Both the position numbers and the translations under genes were made by a program. The notes beneath the pieces are model-generated. The model saw nothing but the letters and a program-made list of their open reading frames with translations, ran no database searches and was not told where the DNA came from. Positions 26,195 through 34,143 of a stretch of DNA of 64,000 nucleotides are shown here, in pieces. This stretch comes from Gluconobacter cerevisiae. GTDB taxonomy: Bacteria > Pseudomonadota > Alphaproteobacteria > Acetobacterales > Acetobacteraceae. The stretch spans positions 62,001 through 126,000 of the forward strand of contig NZ_JABCQO010000006.1 of assembly GCF_015244675.1 (NCBI RefSeq). Direction: 5' to 3'. Each line of letters starts with the position of its first letter. Position 1 is the first letter of the stretch.

Positions 26195-27697
26195 TCACGG
26201 TCGTAAGCCTGAGCTAGCAAGGCATTTTCGCCTTCCGCGTTCTGCCTTGGAGAGCCACCCGGCATCTTCGGCGTTATGGAGCGTCAGCCCTTGAGCTTCG
26301 AGGCTTTTCCAGTCCAAGTCCCGAGAGAAGCGCAGACGTCGCGTAATGCTCATGTCGGAGACTTGAGGTTGATAGGCGCGAAGATCCTGAGAGGCGATCA
26401 GGTGCCCATCCTCGTCCTTCTCAGGGCGGATCTGTGCTAGGGTAGAGCTTTGGCCTCCTATCGTAGCGCAAACGCTCTGAGCGGCACTCTTGCAGAAATA
26501 GGCGGCGGTTCCCCAGCGGCGGTCCGAGGACATAAAGCGGCTGGCAGAATGCCGAATGAATGACGCTTCCCCGCGAAGATCGAACGGCAGCTTGTGCGTG
26601 CTGATAGCCTTATCAAGCTTGCCGGGATCTTGACGATAATCGGCAAGAAGCTGTTCCCCTCCGTCAAACAGGCGAGAAACGGCACGCAAGACGATTTCTG
26701 CGGCAGCTTGGTTGGGAAGGTGACAAAGAATATGGGCGTGGATGCCTGCGCCGCCAGCCTGAGGACATTCCAGCACCTTAATGAAGGACAAGGGGCTGCC
26801 CAGCGGCCGTGCAAGGTTATTTAGAGTGTGAGCAAGGGCTTTTGCTGAGGCTTTGCGTGCCTGATCTCGTGCGGCGTGTTCTGCTTTCGTCCGCGGCTCT
26901 CGCTGGGCAGAACCGTCCCAGTGCTCACGATATTCGGTGCTTAGATCCAGCCGGACCAAGATCGCCGCATTTAAAGGTTTGCCTTTCTGTTCGGCTCCCA
27001 TCATCGCAAGCTGGACATGAGCAACATCATGCGCCGTCAGATCCGATGTTTTTCGCCGCTTATGGCTAGCGTTGAGGTTCGTCGTGTTTGCAAAGGAAAC
27101 ATTAATAGGGGGCTCTGGGCGTTCTAGCTCATCTAACAACCTTAGATCATGTTCGGAAAGGGAACCTGTCTCTGAGTTTGGATCCCAATCTGGGCTGTAG
27201 TCTCTGTACTCACTGAATGAAAGAGAAGGGTATGGAAATACCCCCCAGCGCGCAGACGCAGGTGAAGCAACGGATTCGACTGTGGATTCTATCCCGGAAA
27301 ACTCTGTTTTTTGGACCTTTGGGGCTGGCGGCATAAGGGCTGGGGTTAATTCATTCAGATTTTTCGTGGAGGTATCGCTCTTTGAGTAAATTTCCCCCTT
27401 TGACCCAGCCTCAGTCGGTTTGAAGGGACTAAGCGTGACTTCATGCCTGCGGGCACGCTTTAAGACATCTAGAGCCACTTCTGAAGCGTCCACCGGATGT
27501 CCAAGGCGGTGATGGAACCCCAACCCCATGCCCTGTATCAGACGGTCTTCAGCCGTCAGGCCCTTCTTGCAGTTCTCTTCAAGCGCCAGCCGAACGGCGG
27601 ATAGCGTTCCGTCCTGTCGAGAAGATGCTTGTGTTAGGAGATGCGCTTCAAGGCTGTGAAGGGCCGAACTGACGTCTGTAGGAAGAGCTGCTGGCAT
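26195..27697 (-). CDS. HUH-superfamily Rep-like protein (probable rolling-circle replication initiator or relaxase)
   Basis: 500 residues. The key part is about 245-405: a strand with NAAILVRLDL, the HUH motif His320-Ala-His322 in GAGIHAHILCHLP, and a putative nucleophile Tyr400 with Lys403 (AAYFCKSA, Y-x-x-K). The preceding segment SFIKVLECPQAGGAG fits the strand before the HUH motif in rolling-circle Rep proteins. The first about 220 residues are low-complexity or variable and not recognised. It is convergent with the integrase. In a plasmid-like element this protein would nick an origin; no partner relaxase-accessory gene is seen. Alternative: a mobilisation (Mob) relaxase. Confidence 0.72.
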   Translation of the reverse strand: MPAALPTDVSSALHSLEAHLLTQASSRQDGTLSAVRLALEENCKKGLTAEDRLIQGMGLGFHHRLGHPVDASEVALDVLKRARRHEVTLSPFKPTEAGSKGEIYSKSDTSTKNLNELTPALMPPAPKVQKTEFSGIESTVESVASPASARWGVFPYPSLSFSEYRDYSPDWDPNSETGSLSEHDLRLLDELERPEPPINVSFANTTNLNASHKRRKTSDLTAHDVAHVQLAMMGAEQKGKPLNAAILVRLDLSTEYREHWDGSAQREPRTKAEHAARDQARKASAKALAHTLNNLARPLGSPLSFIKVLECPQAGGAGIHAHILCHLPNQAAAEIVLRAVSRLFDGGEQLLADYRQDPGKLDKAISTHKLPFDLRGEASFIRHSASRFMSSDRRWGTAAYFCKSAAQSVCATIGGQSSTLAQIRPEKDEDGHLIASQDLRAYQPQVSDMSITRRLRFSRDLDWKSLEAQGLTLHNAEDAGWLSKAERGRRKCLASSGLRP

Positions 27698-27777
27698 CTT
27701 TTGCGCTTTTGGAATTCTCTGTCTGTAGAGAAGGGGACGGATAGGGCCGATTTCAAGGGTTTTCTAAGACTTCGACT

Positions 27778-28371
27778 TTATTCATTTTCGACGATAACGT
27801 CGTGGCATTCCGCTTCCTCGGGCGCTTCCAATGAGAACATGTCTTCAACGGCAGCAAGAGGGTCTTCCCGGTGATGTTGGTTTCTGATCGCTGTGACCTC
27901 TTCAGGAGTTAGTTCCCGGATGATTAATTCCGGCAGGACTTCATCAGCGGCGTGATGATCAACTTCCAGAATGTTGCGACCAATCGCAATCAGGATCTTC
28001 AAGGCGTCTGCTCCGGCACTCAGGGCGCGGATCGCGCGAGCGTCAGGAGCAGGCGCAGCAATCTCTTCTCTGAGACGCGTCTGAAGCGTCTGACTGTCAG
28101 CCCATGCCGCTTGCCGCCAGTGTCGGGTCGCCTCTTCGCGATCTGCCACGTCCGGAATAGAAGTCGCTACCAAGGAAGGCTCCGCGCTCGTGGTGGAGGG
28201 AGCTAAGGCAACGCGGCGGCGTTCTAGAGCGGCAGGAAGATGGGTGGCGACGGTTCGCATGCTCACGCCCCAACGATCAGCGAGAACGTTGTAGTCGTCG
28301 CCTCGGCTGTGCTCTTCTGCGGCTTGATCCCATTCTGCCGCTGTTAAAACCTTGTACCGCCGCCGTGCCAT
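27778..28371 (-). CDS. Putative DNA-binding HTH protein of the element
   Basis: 197 residues from ATG 28371. The N-terminal part reads like a helix-turn-helix (AAEEHSRGDDYNVLADRWGVSMRTVATHLPAALERRR, about 14-52). The rest is alpha-helical, acidic and not recognised (LREEIAAPAPDARAIRALSAGADALKILIAIGRNILEVD, about 105-145). The tail is Glu-rich. It could be a regulator of the element or a terminase-small-subunit-like HTH protein, but I cannot confirm either. It lies between the Rep-like gene and the serine recombinase, all on the minus strand. A frame longer at the N-terminus up to 28548 exists but overlaps the recombinase. Confidence 0.6.
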   Translation of the reverse strand: MARRRYKVLTAAEWDQAAEEHSRGDDYNVLADRWGVSMRTVATHLPAALERRRVALAPSTTSAEPSLVATSIPDVADREEATRHWRQAAWADSQTLQTRLREEIAAPAPDARAIRALSAGADALKILIAIGRNILEVDHHAADEVLPELIIRELTPEEVTAIRNQHHREDPLAAVEDMFSLEAPEEAECHDVIVENE

Positions 28372-28516
28372 CTCGTTCCACTCCACGCAATCTTCCGTGT
28401 TTGTCGATGAACAATTATACCACAAAACATAGTGATTTGCAGATTGCATTTTTGGAAGGCGGCAAGGATGCAAAGACTGTCGCCGGGCACGAAGCCTGAA
28501 CCGAGATGGAAAGATA

Positions 28517-29083
28517 CTATTTAGCCGCCGGAAAAGCTTCTTTCGCAATGCGGTGAACGGTCATGCGGGTGATGCCCAGCGCTGTGGCAATGCTGCTCTT
28601 GCCTTCACCGGCAGTCAGGCGGCGTATGACCTCTTCCCGATCTACAGAAGCCTTGCGGCCTTTATAAACGCCCTTTGCTTTCGCAGCAGCGATACCTTCC
28701 AACTGACGTTCTTTGCGGAGGTTGGTCTCGAATTCTGCGAAAACACCCAACATGTCTAAAAATGCTTTACCTGCTGCTGTGCTGGTGTCGATCGGCTGTT
28801 CTGTGCAGCGTAATGCGATACCTGCCTGTCTCAGACGGCTGATGATGGTTTGCAGGTCTGCAACGGAGCGGGCAAGGCGGTCAATGCGCGTGACCGTCAG
28901 CGTATCCCCCTCGCGGGCATACGTTAGCGCCTCTTCCAATGCGGAGCGCCCGGCGGTCGATGTGCCGCTCTTCTTTTCGGTGAAGATCTGTGTGCAGCCA
29001 GCGGCGGTGAGTGCCGCTGTTTGAATTTCAAGAGATTGGACAACGGACGAAACGCGGGCATAACCGATGATAGTCGCTGGCAT
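28517..29083 (-). CDS. Serine recombinase (Tn3 resolvase / DNA invertase family)
   Basis: 188 residues, the standard small size. IIGYARVSS places the catalytic serine at Ser12; RSALEEALTYAREGDTLTVTRIDRLARSVADLQTI is the conserved dimer and active-site region with its Arg residues; a C-terminal HTH (EGKSSIATALGITRMTVHRIAKEAF) binds the site. ATG has AAGG 8 bases upstream. A repeat-rich stretch in front of it (29101-29220) is a likely res/binding site, so it probably resolves dimers of the element or inverts something. No invertible segment is visible. Confidence 0.93.
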   Translation of the reverse strand: MPATIIGYARVSSVVQSLEIQTAALTAAGCTQIFTEKKSGTSTAGRSALEEALTYAREGDTLTVTRIDRLARSVADLQTIISRLRQAGIALRCTEQPIDTSTAAGKAFLDMLGVFAEFETNLRKERQLEGIAAAKAKGVYKGRKASVDREEVIRRLTAGEGKSSIATALGITRMTVHRIAKEAFPAAK

Positions 29084-29101
29084 GGGAATGGCCTTATGAG
29101 T

Positions 29102-29220
29102 GTAACTTTTGACTCTAGACCATTCTCATATGAAGTAACTTAATTGGATTCTCAACCCTAAAGTTACGGATAGCACTACCTTTTCCGGCAGGGTATGTTA
29201 CGTAACTTTAGGGTATACCC
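29102..29220. repeat. Res-like repeat region in front of the serine recombinase
   Basis: The stretch carries GTAACTT at about 29102, 29135 and 29202 and its inverse AAGTTAC at 29161. Two of these form a 12-bp inverted repeat: CCCTAAAGTTAC at 29156-29167 and GTAACTTTAGGG at 29202-29213. Small palindromes GTTACGTAAC (29197-29206) and GGGTATACCC (29211-29220) follow. Repeated half-sites spaced over about 120 bases directly upstream of a resolvase gene resemble a res site with several subsites. Confidence 0.55.
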
Positions 29221-29519
29221 TATTTATTGCATTTATATCGCAGGGTTCCTGTGTGTTCTAAACACAATCCAAAGATATCTTTTGAGCGACATTTTATCTC
29301 TTCTTCAGAAAACGAAGCGCTTGTAAAGCCGCGTAACTTACATTCGTGATCTGCGTTGCGTTGTGATGTTTCTTTGTCCACCTGCGGGTCTATAAACCAT
29401 ATATATCCGTATTTTGTGGATACATCTGATGGTTGTTTTGAGTTGTTGTTTAGCTCTGGACTGACATTCATAGCGCATCCAGAAAGTATGAGAGAGAAAA
29501 AAATAATAGATCTGTTCAA
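29220..29519 (-). CDS. Small lipoprotein of the element
   Basis: 99 residues from TTG 29519 (AAGG upstream), giving MNRSIIFFSLILSGC with a clear lipobox. An ATG at 29573 in frame gives a longer, unsuited leader and would overlap the HNH gene by 41 bases. The mature part has six Cys (for example HECKLRGF, IKCRSKDIFGLCLEH, LRYKCNK) and may be disulfide-stabilised. No family recognised. It sits between the res-like stretch and the HNH gene in a low-GC segment typical of recently acquired DNA. A surface or periplasmic role (such as exclusion of a competitor) is only a guess. Confidence 0.6.
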   Translation of the reverse strand: MNRSIIFFSLILSGCAMNVSPELNNNSKQPSDVSTKYGYIWFIDPQVDKETSQRNADHECKLRGFTSASFSEEEIKCRSKDIFGLCLEHTGTLRYKCNK

Positions 29520-29532
29520 GGGTGTTGCCTTT

Positions 29533-30282
29533 TTATTTTTCGTTAGCTGAAACGAGAAGAACGCGAAGCTCATCCAGACTCAACCAAGGACGCTTCGCAT
29601 GAATCATCCTGTGGCAATTTGCACAAAGGAGCGCCAAATCGGCTAACTGCGTATTTCCTGCTCCGGCCAAGTCTGCCAGCGGCTTTATATGGTGGCATTC
29701 TATAAATCCATCTCCGCGAGCGCCGTATCGTTCGGCGAAATCAAAGCTACAAGCCTCGCAGGTCAGGCGACCCATCTTATTCAAGGCATCCTGCTTCTTT
29801 GCCTTAACGATCTTTTGCGACCGCTCCCGGCGATGGTGCATGACTGTCAGAAGCCGTCCTTCTGGAGCTTCCGCCTCATTTGGGTCGTGAATCTCATCAC
29901 TTTCGACCTCAATGTGGATGGCCTTTCTCGATACAATTGCTCGCCGAATTGCATCAGCAGTCTCTTGAAGATGTCGAGGATCATCTTCGAAGTCGGCCCA
30001 TACCTCACGCTCTATATGATTTCCTGCTTTCAGGCCTGCCTTGTCGGGGTATGCGGGATCATGAGCGCGAAGGTTCATGAGTTTCATTTTCACGCCATTA
30101 GTATTGCGCAGTGTCGCTCCTTCATGGCCCCGGGCATGCCAGAAGCTATTAAGGGTATCGCTAAGCGCTGCGACGCGAGAGTCACTTTCTCGGGGCCAAG
30201 CTCCTTGAACTTGGCGATAGAGATCCAACGCCAAAATGATCTCGTCACGAGTCCAAGGTGGGTTCCGCTTCTTTTTCGCCAT
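29533..30282 (-). CDS. HNH endonuclease
   Basis: 249 residues. The C-terminal half carries a complete HNH motif with a zinc-type arrangement: CEACSFDFAERYG, then ECHHIKPL and a later CANCHRMIHAKRP. The N-terminal part has WTRDEIILALDLYRQV, a short alpha-helical domain of the kind seen in front of HNH nucleases of type IV restriction (McrA/ScoMcrA-like), followed by a conserved-looking linker. It is the last gene before attR and so belongs to the element. It could be a defence nuclease that cuts incoming modified DNA, or a homing-type nuclease; it carries no methyltransferase partner. Confidence 0.85.
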   Translation of the reverse strand: MAKKKRNPPWTRDEIILALDLYRQVQGAWPRESDSRVAALSDTLNSFWHARGHEGATLRNTNGVKMKLMNLRAHDPAYPDKAGLKAGNHIEREVWADFEDDPRHLQETADAIRRAIVSRKAIHIEVESDEIHDPNEAEAPEGRLLTVMHHRRERSQKIVKAKKQDALNKMGRLTCEACSFDFAERYGARGDGFIECHHIKPLADLAGAGNTQLADLALLCANCHRMIHAKRPWLSLDELRVLLVSANEK

Positions 30283-30638
30283 TATTCAGTTAGCCGTACA
30301 TTATCCTTAAAGATGTCCCATGATACGTTCTGAGGAGGCAGAAAACTATTCCGCAGATTGATATTTCGTCTCTATTACGGGATCGTCTGTGACGGCTGAT
30401 ATGCCGCTCGCCGGGCTGTAGCACATGAGAGTCAGTCTTTAGATTTTTCGGATGATAACTATATGTTTTTACGGTGCTTTATGATGAATGAGAGCTGTCT
30501 CCAACTCTCTCCACCAGGTCTTCTCATAAATTTTGAGCTGCTACGGTAAGGTAGAAGTATTAGGCTCCCTTACCGATTAGAGGGCTTCTTTCGTCCAGAT
30601 GCTCTTGGTGACAGACGACCCGTATTTGGGAGGCTCGT
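30283..30638. other. Right end of the tRNA-Tyr element and flanking gap
   Basis: No gene supported. The stretch is AT-rich to about 30490, then holds attR (30500-30520); beyond it the host-type GC content returns. The part left of attR belongs to the element. Confidence 0.6.
30500..30520. repeat. Right attachment site (attR)
   Basis: Identical to the 21 bp at 24239-24259 (start TCCAACTCTC, end CAGGTC). The bases on both outer sides differ from attL, so it is an isolated repeat rather than a second tRNA. Confidence 0.9.
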
Positions 30639-30929
30639 ATGACACAGCGATTTTTTATCGTGATGTCTCTGGCAGCAGGGCTGGGCGGGTGTTCTCATCC
30701 CTCTTCGCAGGCCACTGATGCGCGCTCGGCGCTTCTCAAGCCCTTTCCCATGACCGGCTCCGATAATCAGGAAAGCCCGATACAGTCGGACCACAGGATT
30801 CATGGAGCAGTCAGTGTCGGTACAGGCATTGGAGGCCGAAGGAATTATGATCCGGGATCGCTTTCTCAGCCAGAAGGCCTCACGGGAGCAGGTTCTGGTG
30901 GAAGAGGGCTTGTGCCGGAGAGCTGGTGA
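30639..30929 (+). CDS. Small lipoprotein
   Basis: 96 residues. MTQRFFIVMSLAAGLGGC has a lipobox (LGGC) and the ATG has GGAGG 6 bases ahead. The mature part is Ser/Gly-rich and disordered in appearance (SSQATDARS, GTGIGGRRNYDPGSLSQ). No family recognised. It is the first gene after the element's right end, so it is host rather than element DNA, judging by base composition. Confidence 0.65.
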   Translation: MTQRFFIVMSLAAGLGGCSHPSSQATDARSALLKPFPMTGSDNQESPIQSDHRIHGAVSVGTGIGGRRNYDPGSLSQPEGLTGAGSGGRGLVPESW

Positions 30930-30952
30930 CTGCTCTCCGGCAAGGCATCTCT

Positions 30953-32077
30953 TCAGTCCAGTGGCGCAATCTTCACGACAATATACGGCATTACCTCAAG
31001 GTCTTTGCCGTTATGGAAAACGGGCAGGCGGGCCCATTGACCGACCGTACCGTAAAGCGCGCCATTAGCGTAGGTCAGGCCATCGGGCTCAGTCAGGCGC
31101 GGATCATGCGCAACGACGGAGATCTTGCCATCCGGCCGGTGTCGCAGGATTGCGTGGCGCTCATCATCCGTGATGTAGAGCGATCCGTCGGGGCCAGTTG
31201 CCATGCCATCGCCCACTCCGGTTTCTCCTTCATCCTTCACAACCTTTTCCAGATTGGCTTCGCTGGTGTTCGGATCGGACAGGACGGCGGTCGGCGCGGA
31301 ATAGAGGCGACGACTGCTTTGCGGCTGCCAGTATAGCGTCTGCTGATCGGGACTGATGGCAATCCCGTTTACGCCACCCTGAGGAATCGTGGCATGTGCC
31401 GGATCGTAGCGTCCTGCTACGCCGTCCATCACGGCGACAAAGCCCTGAACCGGCATGACAGAGACCGTGTCTGCGAGAATGCGGCGTTGATGTCCCGTGG
31501 CCAGATCGACAACGATCAGTGCGGGATGCACATCGACGGATGTGTCGGTAATGAAAGCGGTTCCCGCCTTGCCATGGGTCAGGTCGATGCGGACGTCATT
31601 GACGTGGCTGTCCGGCAGAAGGGCTGGAGCGCTGAGGGAAATGACCTGCGCGATTTTTCCGCTCGCGGGATCAATCCGGAAAAGCTTCTGAGCACCCGCC
31701 ACCGTTCCCGTGCCAGCGATCATGCCTTCATCCAGAACCCAGAGCTGTCCTTTGGCATCAACCGTCATGCCGAGCGGCGAAACGAACTGCTCCTGTGAGG
31801 CGGCATCGGGGAAGGGGGTCAGTTTGCCTTTCGCATACAGTCCCAGTCTCGGGCCGGAATGCTCGTGGGCGCTGCGGGGGAAGCCGAGCACCAGGCGCCC
31901 ATCAGGCAGAACGGCAATGCCGGAAGGCTGGGCGTTGGAAAAACGCCCGATGATCTGCACATTGCCGGACGGAAGCGTGCCCTTGTCGACGGTTTCGGCG
32001 GCGAGGACAGGCGATGCGGTAGTAAGTGCTGCAATACCGACGCTGAAAGCGAGGGCCAGAAATGTCTGACGAGCCAT
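30953..32077 (-). CDS. Exported MRJP/Yellow-family beta-propeller protein (SMP-30/gluconolactonase-like)
   Basis: 374 residues from ATG 32077 (GGAG ahead). Signal peptide MARQTFLALAFSVGIAALTTASPVLAAE ends near residue 28. The propeller reads like the major royal jelly protein/Yellow family: HVNDVRIDLTHGKAGTAFITDTS (about 170-192), ALIVVDLATGHQRRIL, GVNGIAISPDQQTLYWQPQSSRRLYSAPTAVLSD, and the late DGMATGPDGSLYITDDERHAI. Bacterial members may be lactonases or dopachrome-tautomerase-like enzymes. In an acetic acid bacterium a periplasmic lactonase that opens sugar-acid lactones would make sense, but that is inference. Confidence 0.8.
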   Translation of the reverse strand: MARQTFLALAFSVGIAALTTASPVLAAETVDKGTLPSGNVQIIGRFSNAQPSGIAVLPDGRLVLGFPRSAHEHSGPRLGLYAKGKLTPFPDAASQEQFVSPLGMTVDAKGQLWVLDEGMIAGTGTVAGAQKLFRIDPASGKIAQVISLSAPALLPDSHVNDVRIDLTHGKAGTAFITDTSVDVHPALIVVDLATGHQRRILADTVSVMPVQGFVAVMDGVAGRYDPAHATIPQGGVNGIAISPDQQTLYWQPQSSRRLYSAPTAVLSDPNTSEANLEKVVKDEGETGVGDGMATGPDGSLYITDDERHAILRHRPDGKISVVAHDPRLTEPDGLTYANGALYGTVGQWARLPVFHNGKDLEVMPYIVVKIAPLD

Positions 32078-32153
32078 GGTTGAAATCTCCTTTACCGCGA
32101 AAGAACCAGAGTCGCTAAGGTCTGACAACCCACGCCCACGTGAGTGCAGCAGA

Positions 32154-33353
32154 TCAGTGCTGCAGGAGACGGGCGCGCAGGGCACAGTCGTGGGCATACA
32201 GGAACAGCCCATGGATGCCGCGCGTGAGGATGACGTTCAGAGCGTTGAGAATAACGCGCTTTTTCGCCTCTTCGGGAGCAATGATCCCATCACGTCCCTG
32301 AAAGGCCGCGCTATCTTCGTAGCTTTCCGGCCTCACGCCGATCCGGTCATGTTCCGCATCATAAAACAGTGACGGCCCTAGAATGACACCAGCATAATTC
32401 AGGTCGAACCCCTGAATCGTATAGACGGACCCTACTTCGTCGATCGTATCCGGGCGCTCGGCCCAGGGGAGTTTTTCGCTCGGCAGGGAGCGGTCCCATC
32501 GTAGATGGAAGTCGCCCTCGGTGATGAAATGGTCTTCGCCATTGAGCGTATAAGGATAATCATAGGTCGAAAGCAGACGGCAGAGCCCGTATTTTGCATT
32601 GCAGGCATACAGATCTGCATACAGTTTTGCGCAGTCATCATAGATCCGCAGATCGAAGCGCGGATCTTTTGGCCGGGGCAGGATCGTGCCCTGTCCCAAA
32701 GCCTCGATCCACGAACAGGTGGCTGCACTGGCCGCGACACGGAACTGTGTTTCGAGATGGAAAATTTCCGAAGGACGGTCTTTGCGGAAGCTCTCCAGAA
32801 GGTCGGTAGACCAGTGGCTCTTGAATTTCAGGATCTGCAACGGATCGAACACGACCACCACGATCCGCGCCCAGCGCAGGATTTCTTCCAGATGGTTCTG
32901 CTGGGAAAAATGATTGTACCGGTCAGGACGTGTCAGCAGCAGATGGGCCTCGTCCACCAGAACGATATCCGTGCGTTTTCCAGTCTTTGCGGATTTATTG
33001 ATGAAGGTCGTGGGGCGTTCGTAATCGCTCTTGCGCAGGTTGGGCATGGCGGCCGCGATGTTGCGATAGAGCTTGAGCATCTCCGGGTGATTGACGATCA
33101 GCATGTTCCGCAGACCCTTCAACGGGTCGGCGGGTGAACCATTCCGAGCCCGGGTCTGGAGCGTGTTGAAGATTGCGTTCAGGACGACGCTTTTTCCTGT
33201 CCCCGCTGCGCCCTCAATAATGAAAAGGGCACTGTCGACCTGTCGGTGGCATTCGCAGAATGAAACCACGCGCTGCAACAGGTCCATCTGCGGCCCAGAC
33301 AGGGCAAGCTCTGGGGAAAGCTTGCCCGTTGCGGCATTCCCGGAAATGCTCAC
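32154..33353 (-). CDS. DUF2075-family P-loop NTPase (helicase-like)
   Basis: 399 residues. Walker A GAAGTGKS at 48-55, Walker B VLVDEAHLLL with DEAH at 134-137, then QFRVAASAATCSWIEAL (motif IV/V-like), TIQGFDLNYAGVILG (motif V) and NALNVILTRGIHGLFLYAHD (motif VI region). This is the superfamily 1-type DUF2075/Schlafen-like group. It looks complete. No restriction or nuclease partner lies beside it; the neighbour on the right is ybaK-like. Role unknown; such proteins often work in defence or repair islands. Confidence 0.82.
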   Translation of the reverse strand: MSISGNAATGKLSPELALSGPQMDLLQRVVSFCECHRQVDSALFIIEGAAGTGKSVVLNAIFNTLQTRARNGSPADPLKGLRNMLIVNHPEMLKLYRNIAAAMPNLRKSDYERPTTFINKSAKTGKRTDIVLVDEAHLLLTRPDRYNHFSQQNHLEEILRWARIVVVVFDPLQILKFKSHWSTDLLESFRKDRPSEIFHLETQFRVAASAATCSWIEALGQGTILPRPKDPRFDLRIYDDCAKLYADLYACNAKYGLCRLLSTYDYPYTLNGEDHFITEGDFHLRWDRSLPSEKLPWAERPDTIDEVGSVYTIQGFDLNYAGVILGPSLFYDAEHDRIGVRPESYEDSAAFQGRDGIIAPEEAKKRVILNALNVILTRGIHGLFLYAHDCALRARLLQH

Positions 33354-33358
33354 GACAG

Positions 33359-33838
33359 TCAGTCTGCCGTGATATCGGCAACTTTGGCATCTGTGGCCCG
33401 CTGGGCATCGGCGGGTGTCATCCGCACGACCAGCCCCTGACCACCCGCATTGATATAGACATGCGCGCGCGGCATCGCGTCCTGTGACAGGACAACCGGG
33501 ATCGGGGTTTTCGATCCGAACGGGCTGGTTCCGCCAGACTCGAAGCCTGTTAGCTCGTGAGCCTTTTCGGGACTCATCATGCGGGCATTCCGCCCGTCGA
33601 ACAAAGCTGCCACCTTCTTGAGATTCATACGCTGATGCACAGGGGCGACGACACAGACCGCCTGCTTTTTGTCCACTTCGACAACCAGCGTTTTAAGCAC
33701 GTCTTCCGGTGCCACTCCGATGGCGTCTGCCGCCTGCATCCCGATCAGGCCGCCATTGGGGGCATACTCATAATCATGAACGCTGAAGGGAATGTTCCGG
33801 GCCGTCAGAAAGGCGGTTGCGGCTGTTTCTCGGGTCAT
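33359..33838 (-). CDS. ybaK: YbaK/EbsC-family aminoacyl-tRNA deacylase
   Basis: 159 residues from ATG 33838 (GGAG ahead). The YbaK/prolyl-tRNA deacylase fold is seen in TLVVEVDKKQAVCVVAPVHQRMNLKKVAALF and TGFESGGTSPFGSKTPIPVVLSQD (about 95-150), with the catalytic Lys in ALKTLV-type segment (DVLKTLVVEV). Members clear Cys-tRNA(Pro) or similar mischarged tRNA. The gene starts 5 bases before the end of the DUF2075 gene in transcript order and the two may be co-transcribed. Confidence 0.9.
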   Translation of the reverse strand: MTRETAATAFLTARNIPFSVHDYEYAPNGGLIGMQAADAIGVAPEDVLKTLVVEVDKKQAVCVVAPVHQRMNLKKVAALFDGRNARMMSPEKAHELTGFESGGTSPFGSKTPIPVVLSQDAMPRAHVYINAGGQGLVVRMTPADAQRATDAKVADITAD

Positions 33839-34143
33839 GTGCGTGCTCCGTTTCCAGAAGCAGGCCGTCATATGCCGGACGACTGAATTCCAGTGAAAAT
33901 CAGCGGGGATCGCCCCGGGCGGGACCTGCAATATCGTGTTGTCTGTATGGGCGCGCAGGATCGGGTTGGCAACATGAAGGACGCGCTGGGCTGTTGCCAC
34001 GACCTGCGGGATGTATCGTTATTCATGAGACGCATGACGTTTTTTCTGTTATTGTTTAACGCTAAAGAGATTGCTGGCCGGTCTGGAGCCGGGAGAATCG
34101 TCGTGACGATCCAGCAAGTTGGAAAGCTGTTGGGAGAGGCATC
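33839..34143. other. Gap upstream of the triose-phosphate-isomerase-like gene
   Basis: About 300 bases between divergent genes. I see TTTAACGCTAAA (34055-34066), a near-perfect small palindrome 78 bases before the gene start and the only visible candidate for a DeoR-type operator. No small gene or RNA is supported here. Confidence 0.35.

Larger units (their letters stand above)
24239..30520. mobile_element. Integrated genetic element at tRNA-Tyr (about 6.3 kb), with HUH Rep-like protein
   Basis: Bounded by the 21-bp direct repeat. Contents in order: tyrosine integrase next to attL, convergent HUH Rep-like protein, HTH-like DNA-binding protein, serine recombinase with a repeat-rich res-like stretch, lipoprotein, HNH nuclease, non-coding right end. 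No capsid, tail, terminase or conjugation (VirD4/TraD, type IV) genes are visible. It is too small to be a self-transferring element or a full phage; a satellite, mobilisable element or integrated rolling-circle plasmid fits better. Long AT-rich gaps and a weaker GC bias than the neighbours also suggest transfer. Confidence 0.82.

Noticed and set aside
29220-29573. Longer lipoprotein reading from ATG 29573
   Set aside because: It would overlap the HNH gene by 41 bases and give a leader before the signal peptide; the TTG at 29519 has a ribosome binding site and a clean lipoprotein signal.
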